A stretch of DNA of 64,000 nt from Bin87 sp965220105 (GCA_965220105.1 OZ244811.1:3410001-3474000), one strand, 5' to 3'; numbered from the stretch's first letter, positions 44,196-52,879 are shown. Notes: generated by a model not told the origin, from the sequence alone. Program-made: numbers and translations.

Positions 44196-45055
44196 TTTGG
44201 ACCCATCCCCCTGCGACGCAGCTCGGCAGCAAATTGCTGTGAACCAATTGACCCCTGATTGAGGTCATAATCGCTGTGGATGTCCAGCGCGGCTTGAAAC
44301 ACCACTTGCTGATTCACTTCGTCGTCGCTCAGGTTTGGAAATTGGTTGCGTACGTCATCGGCGGTGACTAACTCTCCTTGCGCTATAGACCGGTTGACCC
44401 TCTCCTGCCGCGCTGCCACCGCGGACAGATCGTCGGATTGGTTTGAGGAAAGCGGCGCCAACGTCGATGCGCTGTCCGAACTGTTTTTAATGCGGATAAC
44501 TGCTTGAGCCACATCCTCGACCGTAAGCGGTCTGTCATAGTCCCCGCGAATCACGGCCAACGTATCTTCCCCTGCCTCAAGGCGCTGCTGCTGTCCCTGG
44601 GCCAGGATGGCCTGTTCGGCGAAGTAATCGGCGGGGGTGATGATGACCGTGCCGAAGCCTTCGTCGTCGGGCATCCCGATACGCACCAGGTCGTTGTCGG
44701 AACGGTTGCGCCACTGCTCGGCCAGGCGGGCGTAATCTCCGGCGGGGGACTGGCCGACCGGTCCGAAGCCTTCGTCGTTGGGCGTCCCGACGCTGGACCG
44801 GTCAGTGTTGAAGTCGTTGACGGCCTGGTCGTAGCGGTCCTGCTCCTGGGTTGACTGCCGCTCCAGCCGCTGGTTCTGCTGCTCGATGGCGCGGTTGGCG
44901 GCATCGATGTGGGCCTGGGTGATCGCCCCTTCCACCGGCCCGATGACGCCCTCCACCGCGGCGCGGGTGTCGATGCGGCGCTGCTGCGCTTCCGCCAGCG
45001 CGGACATGGCGCCGGGCGAAACCTGGAGCGCGCCGGTTACGGGGTCGATGGCCAC
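44192..45055 (-). CDS. C-terminal part of large repeat protein, cut short by IS copy B
   Basis: 287 residues: MAIDPVTGALQVSPGAMSAL, a helical Gln/Glu/Arg segment, then DYARLAEQWRNRSDNDLVRI and ADYFAEQAILAQGQQQRLEAG. The DYARLAEQW...LVRI block is a second copy of one in the upstream frame (EYARLAEQWRQRPDNHLVRI), so the two frames were one gene; they are out of step by a frameshift near 45065-45090. The stop (TAG, 44192-44194) and last Asn codon come from the IS inverted repeat, so the natural C-terminus is missing. It has no known family. Confidence 0.6.
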   Translation of the reverse strand: MAIDPVTGALQVSPGAMSALAEAQQRRIDTRAAVEGVIGPVEGAITQAHIDAANRAIEQQNQRLERQSTQEQDRYDQAVNDFNTDRSSVGTPNDEGFGPVGQSPAGDYARLAEQWRNRSDNDLVRIGMPDDEGFGTVIITPADYFAEQAILAQGQQQRLEAGEDTLAVIRGDYDRPLTVEDVAQAVIRIKNSSDSASTLAPLSSNQSDDLSAVAARQERVNRSIAQGELVTADDVRNQFPNLSDDEVNQQVVFQAALDIHSDYDLNQGSIGSQQFAAELRRRGMGPN

Positions 45056-46817
45056 CGCCTGGGCGCCGACGCCGCGGCAGGACGGCGCTGGCCCGCTCGG
45101 AGGCGATGAGGGCCGGGTCGCCGGACATTCGGGCGAAGTAACCGGCGGGAGTCTGGTGGACCGCTCCGCCGCCCTCCGCCAGGGCGGGGTCGGCCACCGG
45201 GATGCGGACCAGGTGGTTGTCGGGGCGCTGGCGCCACTGTTCGGCCAGGCGGGCGTATTCGGCGGGAGAGAGGCCGCCGGGGGCGACGGCGGCGTTGAAG
45301 TCGGCCACGGCCTGCTGGGAAGCGGCGTTGCGTTCCGCGGCGTCCCGGTTCTGCCCGGCGGCCTCCTCGACGCCGTCGGCCCATTCCCGCCAGTAATCGG
45401 CGACGGTGAGGACTCGGCCTCCCTCGACAGTGAAAGTCCACCCCTGGGTATCGGCGTTGGCCCAGCGCTGCTGCAGGTCGCGCAGGTCGGCGGCGACGGC
45501 GGCCTGGGCCGCGGCCCGATGGTCCGGGTCGGCGATGGCGTCGGCGGCGCTCAGCCGGTCGGCGATGGCGCCCTGGTCGGCGATGGCGCCCTGGTCGGCC
45601 TCGAAGCGCCGGCCCACTGCGGGGTCGGCGGGGTCGGCGGGAGCGGAGGGCAGCGCGGCGTTGGCCTGGGCGATGCCCTGGTTGGCGGCCGAAGCGTTGA
45701 ATAGCTCCGACAGGTTGGCGAAGTAGGTTTGGGGAGCGACGGGGTTGCCCTGGCCGTCGACGAAGGCGCCGGCGTCGCGGCCGCTCCAGTACTGTCCGAG
45801 GCCCGCGGCGATGGCCGCCAGTTCCGTCGGGCGCTGGGCCGCCTGGGCGGGATCGGCCGGCAGGTTGCGCACCTGGGCCCGGAACCATTCCTCCTGCTCG
45901 TCCACGGAGGCGAACTCGCGGAGGACCGCTTCGGCCGATTCGGCGCTGTTCCCGGTGGGGCGTCGGTAGTTGGACGTCACCACCTGGCCCGCGGCGTTGT
46001 ACACCGACACCCGGTCCACGGAGGACAGCCCCGACGCGTCGCCGGTTTCCAGCGCTTCCCGGACGGCTTCGATCAGGTCATCGTCCGACACGATGTAGGC
46101 CTGGCCATCCTGGTAACTGACCACCGTTCCGTAGGCCGTTACCTGGTAACTGACGTCATCCTGATTGCTGAACGACGGCGTGGACGTGTCCGGGGATTGG
46201 AAGGGATTGACCGTGCCGGGAGGCGTGTAGGTGTTGGAGCCGTCGTAAGAGCTGCCAATGGTTCCGTCAGGACGCTGGAAATAGGTCTGGTCGTCGTCGC
46301 CCCCGCTGGGCCGCACGGTGGTGTAGCCGTTGCTGCTGGTGGTGACAATGATGTGATTGCCGTCGCTGTCGTAGTATTCACCATCGGGCAGGTCTTCTGG
46401 GTTGGCGCCCGACGGAATGGTATTCTCCGGCGTCTGCGGCCCCGGGTTCGTGCCCACCGGCGCCCCGACAGGCTGCTGGGGCTGGGTAGAATCGCCGCCA
46501 TCATCACCATCGTCGTTGCCGCCGCCCTGGTTGCCGCCGCCGCCCTGGTTTCCTGGCAGCGTGGCGGAACCGCCCGGTTCTCCCGGGTTGTGCGGCGGGT
46601 TGTTGTCGGGATCATGGGGCGACCCCGTGGGATTGTTGGACCCGCCCTGGTTTCCTGGCAGCGTGGCGGAACCCCCCGGTTCGCCAGGGTTGCGGCGCGG
46701 GTTCATCTGGAGCCAGAGCTCGTCGGGCTGGTCGTAGCCCCAGAGCCGGAGCAGAGAGTCGCCCAGGTCGCCCTCGTCCGGGTAGCCGGGTCTCATATTC
46801 AGGTGGTGCAGTGGCAT
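44802..46817 (-). CDS. Large Gly/Pro/Asn-rich repeat protein of the virus-like module (N-terminal part)
   Basis: 671 codons; the true coding part ends near 45065-45090, after which this frame reads Arg/Gly-rich shadow while the real sequence continues in the 44192-45055 frame (together about 875 residues). Residues about 40-120 are low complexity with two copies of NPGEPGGSATLPGNQGG and an acidic DDGDDGGD run. Then come beta-rich segments (YYDSDGNHIIVTTSSNGY, YQVTAYGTVVSYQDGQAYIV) and a long Ala/Gln/Asp helical region. There is no signal peptide. The glycine-rich linker plus size would fit a virion spike/attachment or structural protein; that is inference. Confidence 0.6.
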   Translation of the reverse strand: MPLHHLNMRPGYPDEGDLGDSLLRLWGYDQPDELWLQMNPRRNPGEPGGSATLPGNQGGSNNPTGSPHDPDNNPPHNPGEPGGSATLPGNQGGGGNQGGGNDDGDDGGDSTQPQQPVGAPVGTNPGPQTPENTIPSGANPEDLPDGEYYDSDGNHIIVTTSSNGYTTVRPSGGDDDQTYFQRPDGTIGSSYDGSNTYTPPGTVNPFQSPDTSTPSFSNQDDVSYQVTAYGTVVSYQDGQAYIVSDDDLIEAVREALETGDASGLSSVDRVSVYNAAGQVVTSNYRRPTGNSAESAEAVLREFASVDEQEEWFRAQVRNLPADPAQAAQRPTELAAIAAGLGQYWSGRDAGAFVDGQGNPVAPQTYFANLSELFNASAANQGIAQANAALPSAPADPADPAVGRRFEADQGAIADQGAIADRLSAADAIADPDHRAAAQAAVAADLRDLQQRWANADTQGWTFTVEGGRVLTVADYWREWADGVEEAAGQNRDAAERNAASQQAVADFNAAVAPGGLSPAEYARLAEQWRQRPDNHLVRIPVADPALAEGGGAVHQTPAGYFARMSGDPALIASERASAVLPRRRRPGGGHRPRNRRAPGFARRHVRAGGSAAAPHRHPRRGGGRHRAGGRGDHPGPHRCRQPRHRAAEPAAGAAVNPGAGPLRPGRQRLQH
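46541..46690. repeat. Direct repeat within the large repeat protein gene
   Basis: CCCTGGTTTCCTGGCAGCGT is repeated about 99 bp apart (46541 and 46641 regions), each followed by GGCGGAACC and CCCGGTTC. It encodes the duplicated NPGEPGGSATLPGNQGG segments. Confidence 0.8.
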
Positions 46818-46842
46818 GTCACAGGCTCCTGTTGATACGTGG

Positions 46843-47061
46843 TTATTGATTCTCGGCGGGTCCGTAGAGGCGGGGATTGCGGGCCAGGGGCAGCAGCCGG
46901 TCGCGCCCTGCCAGCGACCCCAGCCGGTCCAGGTTGACCCGGCAGCCGCCCACGTCGACGGCGAAGCCGCGGCCGTCTTTGTTCAGCCACCGGCAGCCGG
47001 CGCTGGCCAGCGCCTGCACGTCGCCGTCGTCGGACACGATGATGGTCAGAATTTCATTCAC
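46843..47061 (-). CDS. Small hypothetical protein of the module
   Basis: 72 residues from a GTG at 47059-47061 that overlaps the stop of the upstream membrane gene (GTGA). The sequence opens VNEILTIIVSDDGDVQALAS and continues CRWLNKDGRGFAVDVGG. It is soluble and of unknown family. The tight overlap supports it. The longer frame beginning upstream at 47292 is shadow coding inside the membrane gene. Confidence 0.6.
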   Translation of the reverse strand: MNEILTIIVSDDGDVQALASAGCRWLNKDGRGFAVDVGGCRVNLDRLGSLAGRDRLLPLARNPRLYGPAENQ

Positions 47062-47465
47062 GGCAAATCCTTTGTCGGCCGCCGCGCGGGCGGGTTGATC
47101 AGCGCCGCCACCGGCCCGCCGTACATCAATATGGACGGGGCGATGATCAGCAGCAGGGCGGCCAGGGTCGGCAGCAGTTCCGCGGTCAGGCCGGTGGCGC
47201 CCCGGGCGAAGCCGGCGTACACCGGCCAGTTGAGGGCGTAGGTGGCGCCGTGCAGGTGGATGGCGGCCAGCCACAGCAGCCGGTCGCCCCACCCGCGGGC
47301 ATCAGCGGTCCAACTGGACAACCCGGCCAGTCCGTGGGCCAGGAGCAGGACGGCGAACTGGATGATGGGCCAGCCGTTGCCGTAGGTATGCTGGTAGCTG
47401 TCGCCAAAGGCCCTGAGGACCAGGCTGACCACCAGCGCGACGCAGACGGCAATCAGTACCAGCAT
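47058..47465 (-). CDS. Small polytopic membrane protein of the module
   Basis: 135 residues from the ATG at 47463-47465 (MLVLIAVCVALVVSLVLRAF). About four hydrophobic segments: residues 1-20, about 30-50 (IIQFAVLLLAHGLAGL), about 62-80 (LLWLAAIHLHGATYAL) and about 97-120 (LPTLAALLLIIAPSILMYGG). Ends with a basic tail PPARRPTKDLP. No family is recognised. It lies in the coupled minus-strand series downstream of the ATPase. Confidence 0.65.
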   Translation of the reverse strand: MLVLIAVCVALVVSLVLRAFGDSYQHTYGNGWPIIQFAVLLLAHGLAGLSSWTADARGWGDRLLWLAAIHLHGATYALNWPVYAGFARGATGLTAELLPTLAALLLIIAPSILMYGGPVAALINPPARRPTKDLP

Positions 47466-47506
47466 GGCGCCCCGTTCCTCTCGCCGTCCGCTCCGCGCGC
47501 TCCGGC

Positions 47507-48280
47507 CTAGACCATGGAGCCCATGCTGCTGCTGGAGCCGTCCCGGCCCTGCCACAGCATGACGCCCAGGGTGATGAGGCCGCCGATGAGGGAGATGCCC
47601 AGGAAGTTGCCGATGATGCCGCCCAGCTTGCCGATGCCCTCGTCATAGACCTGGTAGCGGTTGCCGTCCAGGGCGACGAACAGGTCGTCCAGGGGCTCGA
47701 AGATTTCGGGCAGCACGGTGCCGATGATGACCACGGCCACGGTGGCGCCGATGGCCACGGCCAGGGTGCCGCCGCCGATGTTCTGCTTGACCAGCATGCC
47801 GCCGAAGTAGCCCAGGAAGCCCAGCGCGCCGGCGGGGAGCAGGATGGCCATGGCGCCGAAGAGCAGGCTGACCAGCGAACCGCCGGACAGCGCGGTCAGC
47901 GACTTGCTGGCGGTTTTCCAGGCGCCGCCGGGGACCTCTCCCGCGGTGGCCACGGTGAACTCGGTGCCCTTGGGGGTGTAATGCTTGGCGGCGGTCAGGG
48001 CGGTGGCGGCCGCCGTGCACTTGTCCGCGGTGGCGCTCAGCGCGATCTTGGTTCCAGTAGCCCAGGCTTCATTGGCCGTGTTGGTCCCGGCCACGACGAC
48101 CCTGGTGAACCGCTCTCCGCCGAGCAGGCAGTGGTTCTTGCTCTGCACTGAAATGCCGTCGATGTCGCCGGCGATTTGCGGCGCAAAGGTCAGCAGGATG
48201 ATGGCCGCGATGGCCAAACTGATTACCGATCCGACCAGTCCGCCGATGTTGCCGACGTCTCCAAGTCCTCCGATACCCAT
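47507..48280 (-). CDS. Polytopic membrane protein of the module
   Basis: 257 residues: an N-terminal helix VGSVISLAIAAIILLTFAPQ (about 16-35), a polar domain of about 95 residues with Cys in KNHCLLGG and DKCTAAATAL, then three hydrophobic segments (SLVSLLFGAMAILLPAGALG, LAVAIGATVAVVIIGTVLP, FLGISLIGGLITLGVMLWQ). Glycine-rich ends (MGIGGLGDVGNIGG and GSSSSMGSMV). The gene is preceded by TTAAAGGAGCATCA. Family is unknown. It could be a virion membrane protein or pore component. Confidence 0.65.
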   Translation of the reverse strand: MGIGGLGDVGNIGGLVGSVISLAIAAIILLTFAPQIAGDIDGISVQSKNHCLLGGERFTRVVVAGTNTANEAWATGTKIALSATADKCTAAATALTAAKHYTPKGTEFTVATAGEVPGGAWKTASKSLTALSGGSLVSLLFGAMAILLPAGALGFLGYFGGMLVKQNIGGGTLAVAIGATVAVVIIGTVLPEIFEPLDDLFVALDGNRYQVYDEGIGKLGGIIGNFLGISLIGGLITLGVMLWQGRDGSSSSMGSMV

Positions 48281-48385
48281 AATTGATGCTCCTTTAATTG
48301 AAGATCCTGGTTTGCGATTGGCGTTGAGTTGGTTGATGGTGGGGCGACGCGGCGGTCAGCGGAGGCGCGGTCGGCGAGCGCGCAG

Positions 48386-48661
48386 TCAGGTGTCCGTCCG
48401 GCGCCGGACGAAGGGCGAGGTGAGGGCCAGGCTGGCGCCGATGGCGCCGAAGGCCATGCCCCAGGGCACGAACTTCGTCCAGAGGTCAAAGCGTTGCGTG
48501 GGGCAGTTGCCCGGGTCGGGGCAGCCCTCCAGGGCGGCGACGTAGGCCGCCCACTGGTCCTGCCAGCCGTCCATGGCCGGCAGGGTCACCGCCATCAGGG
48601 CGACGGCGATGAAGAACAGGGACAGGGCGCCCAGCCCGAAGTATTTAGCTCTGCCGAACAC
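48386..48661 (-). CDS. Small two-helix membrane protein of the module
   Basis: 91 residues: FGLGALSLFFIAVALMAVTL (about 8-27), a loop with Cys in EGCPDPGNCPTQ, then VPWGMAFGAIGASLALTSPF (about 65-84) and a short basic/acidic tail. It begins 6 bp after the upstream stop, in the coupled series. Family is unknown. Confidence 0.65.
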   Translation of the reverse strand: MFGRAKYFGLGALSLFFIAVALMAVTLPAMDGWQDQWAAYVAALEGCPDPGNCPTQRFDLWTKFVPWGMAFGAIGASLALTSPFVRRRTDT

Positions 48662-48667
48662 GGCGGG

Positions 48668-49618
48668 CTATCCGTTGGCCAGGATGATGAGGAACAGCGC
48701 CACCGCGCAGATCGCGCCGGCGACCAGGTAGCCCCACTTGCCGTCCAGCAGGCTGAGCACGCCCTTCTCCCAGGCGCCGAAGGCCATGCCGCTGCGCTGC
48801 AGGTCCCGGCACCAGGCCCGGCGGTGCTTCATGGCGATGCCGTCGGTGGTGAACGTGTCGGCGGGCAGGTCGTAATAGTCGGTGGGCACGCGCAGGTCGG
48901 TGATGCCGGCGCCCGGCGCCACCGCGCACCAGACCTCGGCGTCCCAGTCGGGCGCCGCTTTGTCGTAGCGCCAGGTGACGGTGTCCACCCCGCAGGCCAA
49001 CACCACAAAGGACTTCTGGTTGCGGATGCCGTTGCGGCCGTCGTTGCCGCGCCAGACCTCGGGCCGGTCGTAGAATCCCAGCCGGGGCAGGAAGGTCGCC
49101 ACCAGGCCGGTCACGTAGCCCGGGTCGGTGAAGTCGCGGCGCTCCACCCCATATACTCGCGCGAATGCCTCTTGGAAGGCGCCGTACACGTACACGCCGA
49201 CGGCGATCAGCCCCCCGAAGAGCAGTGCGAACACGAAGTCCGCCGGCAGCGGCATCTCCTGGTTGTAGGCCAGGGCGGCGAAGACAAAGCCCGTGGACAG
49301 CAGCGTCACCAGGAACGCCTTGCCGTTGGATTTCAGCTTGGCGGTGGACCCCAGCACCTTGATCAGCCGGCGCTTGTGGCGAATCACGTCCGAGGGGTTC
49401 TGGTAGGCGTGGAGCGGCTCCAGCAGGTTGTGGGCGTAATCGGCCTTGGCCTCGGCGATCAGCCGCTGCACCATCGCCTCGTCCACCCGCAGCTCCCGCT
49501 GGCGGACGTCGATCATCTCCTCCGGGGTCATCGGCCCCTGGCGCCGGGTCTGGCCGGGGCTCACTTCGGTGGCCTCGGGGCCTGCGGCGGTTTCGTTGAT
49601 GACGGGTTCGGTTGCCAC
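48668..49618 (-). CDS. Membrane protein of the module with three helices
   Basis: 316 residues from a GTG at 49616-49618, preferred because GGAG lies just upstream and the start follows the preceding gene by 16 bp; a longer frame to 49753 is shadow. A soluble N-terminal region (TPEEMIDVRQRELRVDEAM) precedes two close helices (AFLVTLLSTGFVFAALAYN and FVFALLFGGLIAVGVYVYG). A soluble domain of about 120 residues follows, then a C-terminal helix YLVAGAICAVALFLIILA. No family is recognised. Confidence 0.65.
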   Translation of the reverse strand: MATEPVINETAAGPEATEVSPGQTRRQGPMTPEEMIDVRQRELRVDEAMVQRLIAEAKADYAHNLLEPLHAYQNPSDVIRHKRRLIKVLGSTAKLKSNGKAFLVTLLSTGFVFAALAYNQEMPLPADFVFALLFGGLIAVGVYVYGAFQEAFARVYGVERRDFTDPGYVTGLVATFLPRLGFYDRPEVWRGNDGRNGIRNQKSFVVLACGVDTVTWRYDKAAPDWDAEVWCAVAPGAGITDLRVPTDYYDLPADTFTTDGIAMKHRRAWCRDLQRSGMAFGAWEKGVLSLLDGKWGYLVAGAICAVALFLIILANG

Positions 49619-49634
49619 GGTGATGGGCTCCGGA

Positions 49635-50147
49635 TCAGTTGCCGCCCACCCGGGGCAGGATCGGCGGCAGCGGCGTGGGCGTCGCGCCCGGCGCGTTCTG
49701 CTGACCTTCCCCCTCCGCCTGGGACTTGAGTTCGTTGGCGTGGGAGTAGGCAAAGCCGGCGAACACCAGGAACAGCACGCTCACCACCACCACCAGGGCC
49801 TGCAGCCAGGTGTGGAACCGTCGCGATTCGTCCACCTCGCTGTCCAGGTCCAGGCGCGCGCCGTCCCACATCGCGGCCGCGTCGGAGTTCAGGAACTCGG
49901 AGTCCCGCTCCACCGGCGCCGGATTCACCGTCTCAAAGTGCACCCCGTCCTGCTGGATGGGGGTGCGGTTGAGCTCCCGGTGCACGTAGGTGGGCGTGGG
50001 CATCTGCCGTCCCGGCATGGCGATGCCGTTCAGGATGTCGGAAACCAGCTGGGAGCCGACCTTGCGGGCGGCGGGATCGACCTCCATCGCCCCGTCGGAC
50101 ATCAGCAGCTGCAGGGTCTGATGCTGGGCCTTATTGCGCTTGAGCAC
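49635..50147 (-). CDS. Single-pass membrane protein of the module
   Basis: 170 residues. Soluble N-terminal 110 residues (MLKRNKAQHQTLQLLMSDGA, GSQLVSDILNGIAMPGRQ), one helix LQALVVVVSVLFLVFAGFAY at about 115-135, then a Pro-rich tail (TPTPLPPILPRVGGN). The start overlaps the end of the upstream gene by 17 nt. No family is recognised. Confidence 0.65.
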   Translation of the reverse strand: MLKRNKAQHQTLQLLMSDGAMEVDPAARKVGSQLVSDILNGIAMPGRQMPTPTYVHRELNRTPIQQDGVHFETVNPAPVERDSEFLNSDAAAMWDGARLDLDSEVDESRRFHTWLQALVVVVSVLFLVFAGFAYSHANELKSQAEGEGQQNAPGATPTPLPPILPRVGGN

Positions 50148-51039
50148 GCTCTTCTCCCCCCTCCCGGCTGCCCCAGTGGCGGCTCTTGCGGGAGTTGGCC
50201 AGCGCGGTGCTGGCCGCCATCCGCTCGTAGTGGTTCCAGTGGGGGTTGTCGTCCCCGGCGTCCTGCATGGCCACGTTGATGGCTTCCAGGAAGGGCCAGG
50301 GCATCGAGGTCACGATTTCCGCCGGCGGGGCATCCTTGCTGTGGATGCGCTTGATGACGTCGGAGAAGTCCACGATGACCAGCCCCTTGGCCCGGTCCTC
50401 GGCCAGCTCGCGCTGGATGGCGTACTGCTCCAGGCGGCAGCGGAAATACTCGTAGGCCGCCGACGGCAGTTTGGTGGCCGCCTGCTCGGCCAGTTCCTTC
50501 TTGCGGATGGCCGTGTACCAACGGGCGCGTTCGGGTTCCACCGCCGCCAGGCCTTGGCGCAGGCGCCGGTGCCGGATCTCAATCTGCTGCAGGTCGGCGG
50601 AACCCCAGCGGTCCAGCAGGGCGTCGGCCGCCTCGATGGGCGCCTGCCCGTCCTTGCCCAACCGGTTCATCCAGTACCTGGCCCGGCTCTCCTCCGCCTC
50701 GAAGCGCAGCTGGCGGCGGCAGGCCGGCGCGTTCAGGATCCGCATCGCCAGGCGCGCCAGCCCGTTGATCAGGATGGTGGTCCTGTGCTGCTTGGGCCGG
50801 TAGTTCTTCAGGAAGTCGATCAGGGCGGTGAAGGTGATCTCCGCCTCCCGGGCGTTGATGCGGGAGTAGGCCGTGGCCGCGTCCCAGCCGTCGCCGCCGC
50901 CGCCCCCCAGGGACACCGACATGGAGCCCGAGTCCAGGGGCAGCAGTCCCGGGTCGCCGCCCGCTTCCTCGTCCTCCGGCTCGTCGTCGTAGAATTCGTC
51001 GTATTCGCGCTCGTCGTAGTTCTGGCGCGTGTTGGCCAT
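50131..51039 (-). CDS. Hypothetical acidic-N-terminal protein following the ATPase
   Basis: 302 residues. The first 50 are strongly acidic and Tyr-rich (DEREYDEFYDDEPEDEEAGG), then a Gly-rich stretch, then a helical, Arg-rich soluble domain (FLKNYRPKQHRTTILINGLA, FEAEESRARYWMNRLGKDG, YFRCRLEQYAIQRELAEDRA). The ATG is 2 bp after the ATPase stop. The acidic tail and basic body suggest binding to nucleic acid or to the ATPase; no family is recognised. Confidence 0.65.
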   Translation of the reverse strand: MANTRQNYDEREYDEFYDDEPEDEEAGGDPGLLPLDSGSMSVSLGGGGGDGWDAATAYSRINAREAEITFTALIDFLKNYRPKQHRTTILINGLARLAMRILNAPACRRQLRFEAEESRARYWMNRLGKDGQAPIEAADALLDRWGSADLQQIEIRHRRLRQGLAAVEPERARWYTAIRKKELAEQAATKLPSAAYEYFRCRLEQYAIQRELAEDRAKGLVIVDFSDVIKRIHSKDAPPAEIVTSMPWPFLEAINVAMQDAGDDNPHWNHYERMAASTALANSRKSRHWGSREGGEERAQAQ

Positions 51040-51040
51040 G

Positions 51041-52249
51041 CTAGTCCACCGTGAACATGGTTTCGATGACGGCTTTGACCAGGCTCATGTCGTAGCCGTG
51101 GGTCTTCTTGATGCCGTCGACGTCGCCGAACAGCCCGCTCATCAGCCGCCCCACCACGGCCGGTTTCAGCGACAGGCCCAGGGCGATGACGTCGGCCTTG
51201 ATGTACCGCGGGCAGTCCGGCGCCCTGGCGCGCTCCCAGAGGTACTGGACCACCAGCCGGTGCTGGTCGGTGAACCCGGCCTGCTGGCCCGACCGGGCCT
51301 CCTCCATGGCCGCCTTGCCGGCGAACCGCTGGGCGTGGGCGGTGTCCACCGGCCGGAAGGAATCGGTGAGCAGGAAGGCGTTGCGCACCGACTCGCCGGA
51401 GACCATCCGGAAGTCGTCCCTCGGCCCCAGGCCGTCCCGGCGGGCGCGGCGTCCCTCGGTGATGTCCACCCCACGAAAGGGGAAGTTGCGCCACACCTCG
51501 TAGGCCAGGACGAAGTTCTTGGGGTCGGAGTGGCCGGGGTAGTCAATGCTGAAGCCGTGGTCCAGTTCCGCCACCTGCACCCTGGCCGGGCGGCGCACCT
51601 CGCTGGTCATCTCCCGCACGATGCGAACCACCATCCGCGCCATGGCCGACATCAAAAGCAGCTTGCAGTTCTTCTTGCGCAGGCCGGCGCACAGGATGGC
51701 GAAGCTCCGGACGCCGGTGGACATGGCCATGCCCGATTCCAGGCCGGTGTGGGCCTCGTCCACGCCGATCACCGAGTGCCGCGGCACCGCGTCCACCAGC
51801 TCGTAGATGTCGGCGCCCTCGACCACCCGGCCGAAGTTGAAGCCGCCGTTGTGGAAGAAGGGATGGCCCCGCTGGAACCACCGGTAGGCCTCGTGGGCCG
51901 CCGACACGCTCTTGCTGGCGCCCATGTCGCCGATGAACATGACCTGGGCGAAGCTGAAGCCGGAGCTGAGCTTGCGCCGCCGCCGCCGCCGGGCCTGGCG
52001 AAACCGGGTCATGGCGTCCCGGTGCGCCTGCCGCCGCATGGCGTGGACGAACCAGTCGCGCTCGTCGCCGCAGGACAGGGCCACGTCGTCTTCGTTGATC
52101 CACCGCCCCGCCCACCGGCTCTCCGGCGGGTCCTGACGGCCCAGCAGCGGAGTGCCCACCCCCAGGGGGCTGCGGGCCACGCGGCCGTTCGGCGCCGCGG
52201 CATCGAGGTCGCGCTCCAGCAGCTGGGACGGTGGGGCCAGGGTGGTCAC
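51041..52249 (-). CDS. Zot/FtsK-HerA-like P-loop ATPase of the virus-like module
   Basis: 402 residues from a GTG at 52247-52249, two bases after the previous stop; the longer frame to 52474 overlaps another gene by 220 nt. Residues 86-95 are Arg-rich. Walker A is GDMGASKS (107-114), an atypical GxxGxxKS with Ala-Ser for Gly. Walker B is VIGVDEAH (160-167). Between them FFHNGGFNFGR resembles the 'SN/TNI' strand of Zot and packaging ATPases; after Walker B, FAILCAGLRKKNCKLLLMSA matches the sensor strand. Such ATPases drive assembly or DNA packaging of filamentous and membrane-containing viruses. There is no N-terminal membrane helix. Confidence 0.72.
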   Translation of the reverse strand: MTTLAPPSQLLERDLDAAAPNGRVARSPLGVGTPLLGRQDPPESRWAGRWINEDDVALSCGDERDWFVHAMRRQAHRDAMTRFRQARRRRRRKLSSGFSFAQVMFIGDMGASKSVSAAHEAYRWFQRGHPFFHNGGFNFGRVVEGADIYELVDAVPRHSVIGVDEAHTGLESGMAMSTGVRSFAILCAGLRKKNCKLLLMSAMARMVVRIVREMTSEVRRPARVQVAELDHGFSIDYPGHSDPKNFVLAYEVWRNFPFRGVDITEGRRARRDGLGPRDDFRMVSGESVRNAFLLTDSFRPVDTAHAQRFAGKAAMEEARSGQQAGFTDQHRLVVQYLWERARAPDCPRYIKADVIALGLSLKPAVVGRLMSGLFGDVDGIKKTHGYDMSLVKAVIETMFTVD

Positions 52250-52251
52250 GG

Positions 52252-52632
52252 TTACGGCCTCACCACCGGCTCGTCCAGGTCGGGCAGCGGTTCTCGCCTG
52301 GCGGGACTGAACTCCAACAGCCGTCGGCGCGCGCGGATGAGAACAGATGCCCCCGCGGCTAGAAAGGCCATCCAAAGTAGGATCATCAGCCCGGCTGCCT
52401 GCAGTGGCGGGAATGTCGGTTCCTGATACTCCCGCCAGCCCAGCGCCATCATTCCGAGATCCAATCCCCGGCACAGGACCATAGCAGCCACGCCGCTCAT
52501 GAATGATCCGATCATCACACCGGCCACGGCTGAGCCGAACCGTCCGCGGTCGGATTCGTCCTTCTTGACGAGCCGCGCCACCAGGTTTCGGAAGCTCCGG
52601 CGGGCAGCGGTTGCTTCGTTTATCTTCGTCAT
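52252..52632 (-). CDS. Two-helix membrane protein of the module
   Basis: 126 residues from the ATG at 52630-52632, one base after the preceding stop. Basic N-terminus, helix FGSAVAGVMIGSFMSGVAAMV (about 33-53), second helix AAGLMILLWMAFLAAGASVLI (about 79-99), then RARRRLLEF and an acidic end. It directly precedes the ATPase. No family is recognised. Confidence 0.65.
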   Translation of the reverse strand: MTKINEATAARRSFRNLVARLVKKDESDRGRFGSAVAGVMIGSFMSGVAAMVLCRGLDLGMMALGWREYQEPTFPPLQAAGLMILLWMAFLAAGASVLIRARRRLLEFSPARREPLPDLDEPVVRP

Positions 52633-52633
52633 G

Positions 52634-52879
52634 CTACGGCTGCTCCCGGTAGTGCTGCCGGCGGGCGACGCGCCGGACGGTGTGATAGCTGCAAATGTCA
52701 GTGAAGATTGCTTTCCAGACCCGGTGCATTGGCATCCCGTCATTGACCAGGGACCGCACTATGGCGACCTGCTCCGGATCGAGCTTGCGAGTGAAGCGCT
52801 GATCGGGCAGGCCGACATACTTTTCCGCCCCGCCGCGCTCCAGGAGGTCAAAGGAGTCGATGGCCAGAATCGCGATCAT
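52634..52879 (-). CDS. Small HTH-like protein of the module
   Basis: 81 residues. After MIAILAIDSFDLLERGGAEKY comes LDPEQVAIVRSLVNDGMPMHRVWKAIF, a helix-turn-helix-like segment, then YHTVRRVARRQHY. It may be a small regulator or DNA-binding factor. Its ATG overlaps the stop of the upstream small ORF (ATGA), and it stops one base before the next gene. Confidence 0.55.
   Translation of the reverse strand: MIAILAIDSFDLLERGGAEKYVGLPDQRFTRKLDPEQVAIVRSLVNDGMPMHRVWKAIFTDICSYHTVRRVARRQHYREQP

Noticed and set aside
48329..49729. 466-residue plus-strand ORF across the membrane-protein genes
   Set aside because: Antisense shadow of three coupled minus-strand genes that have clear helices and ribosome sites.
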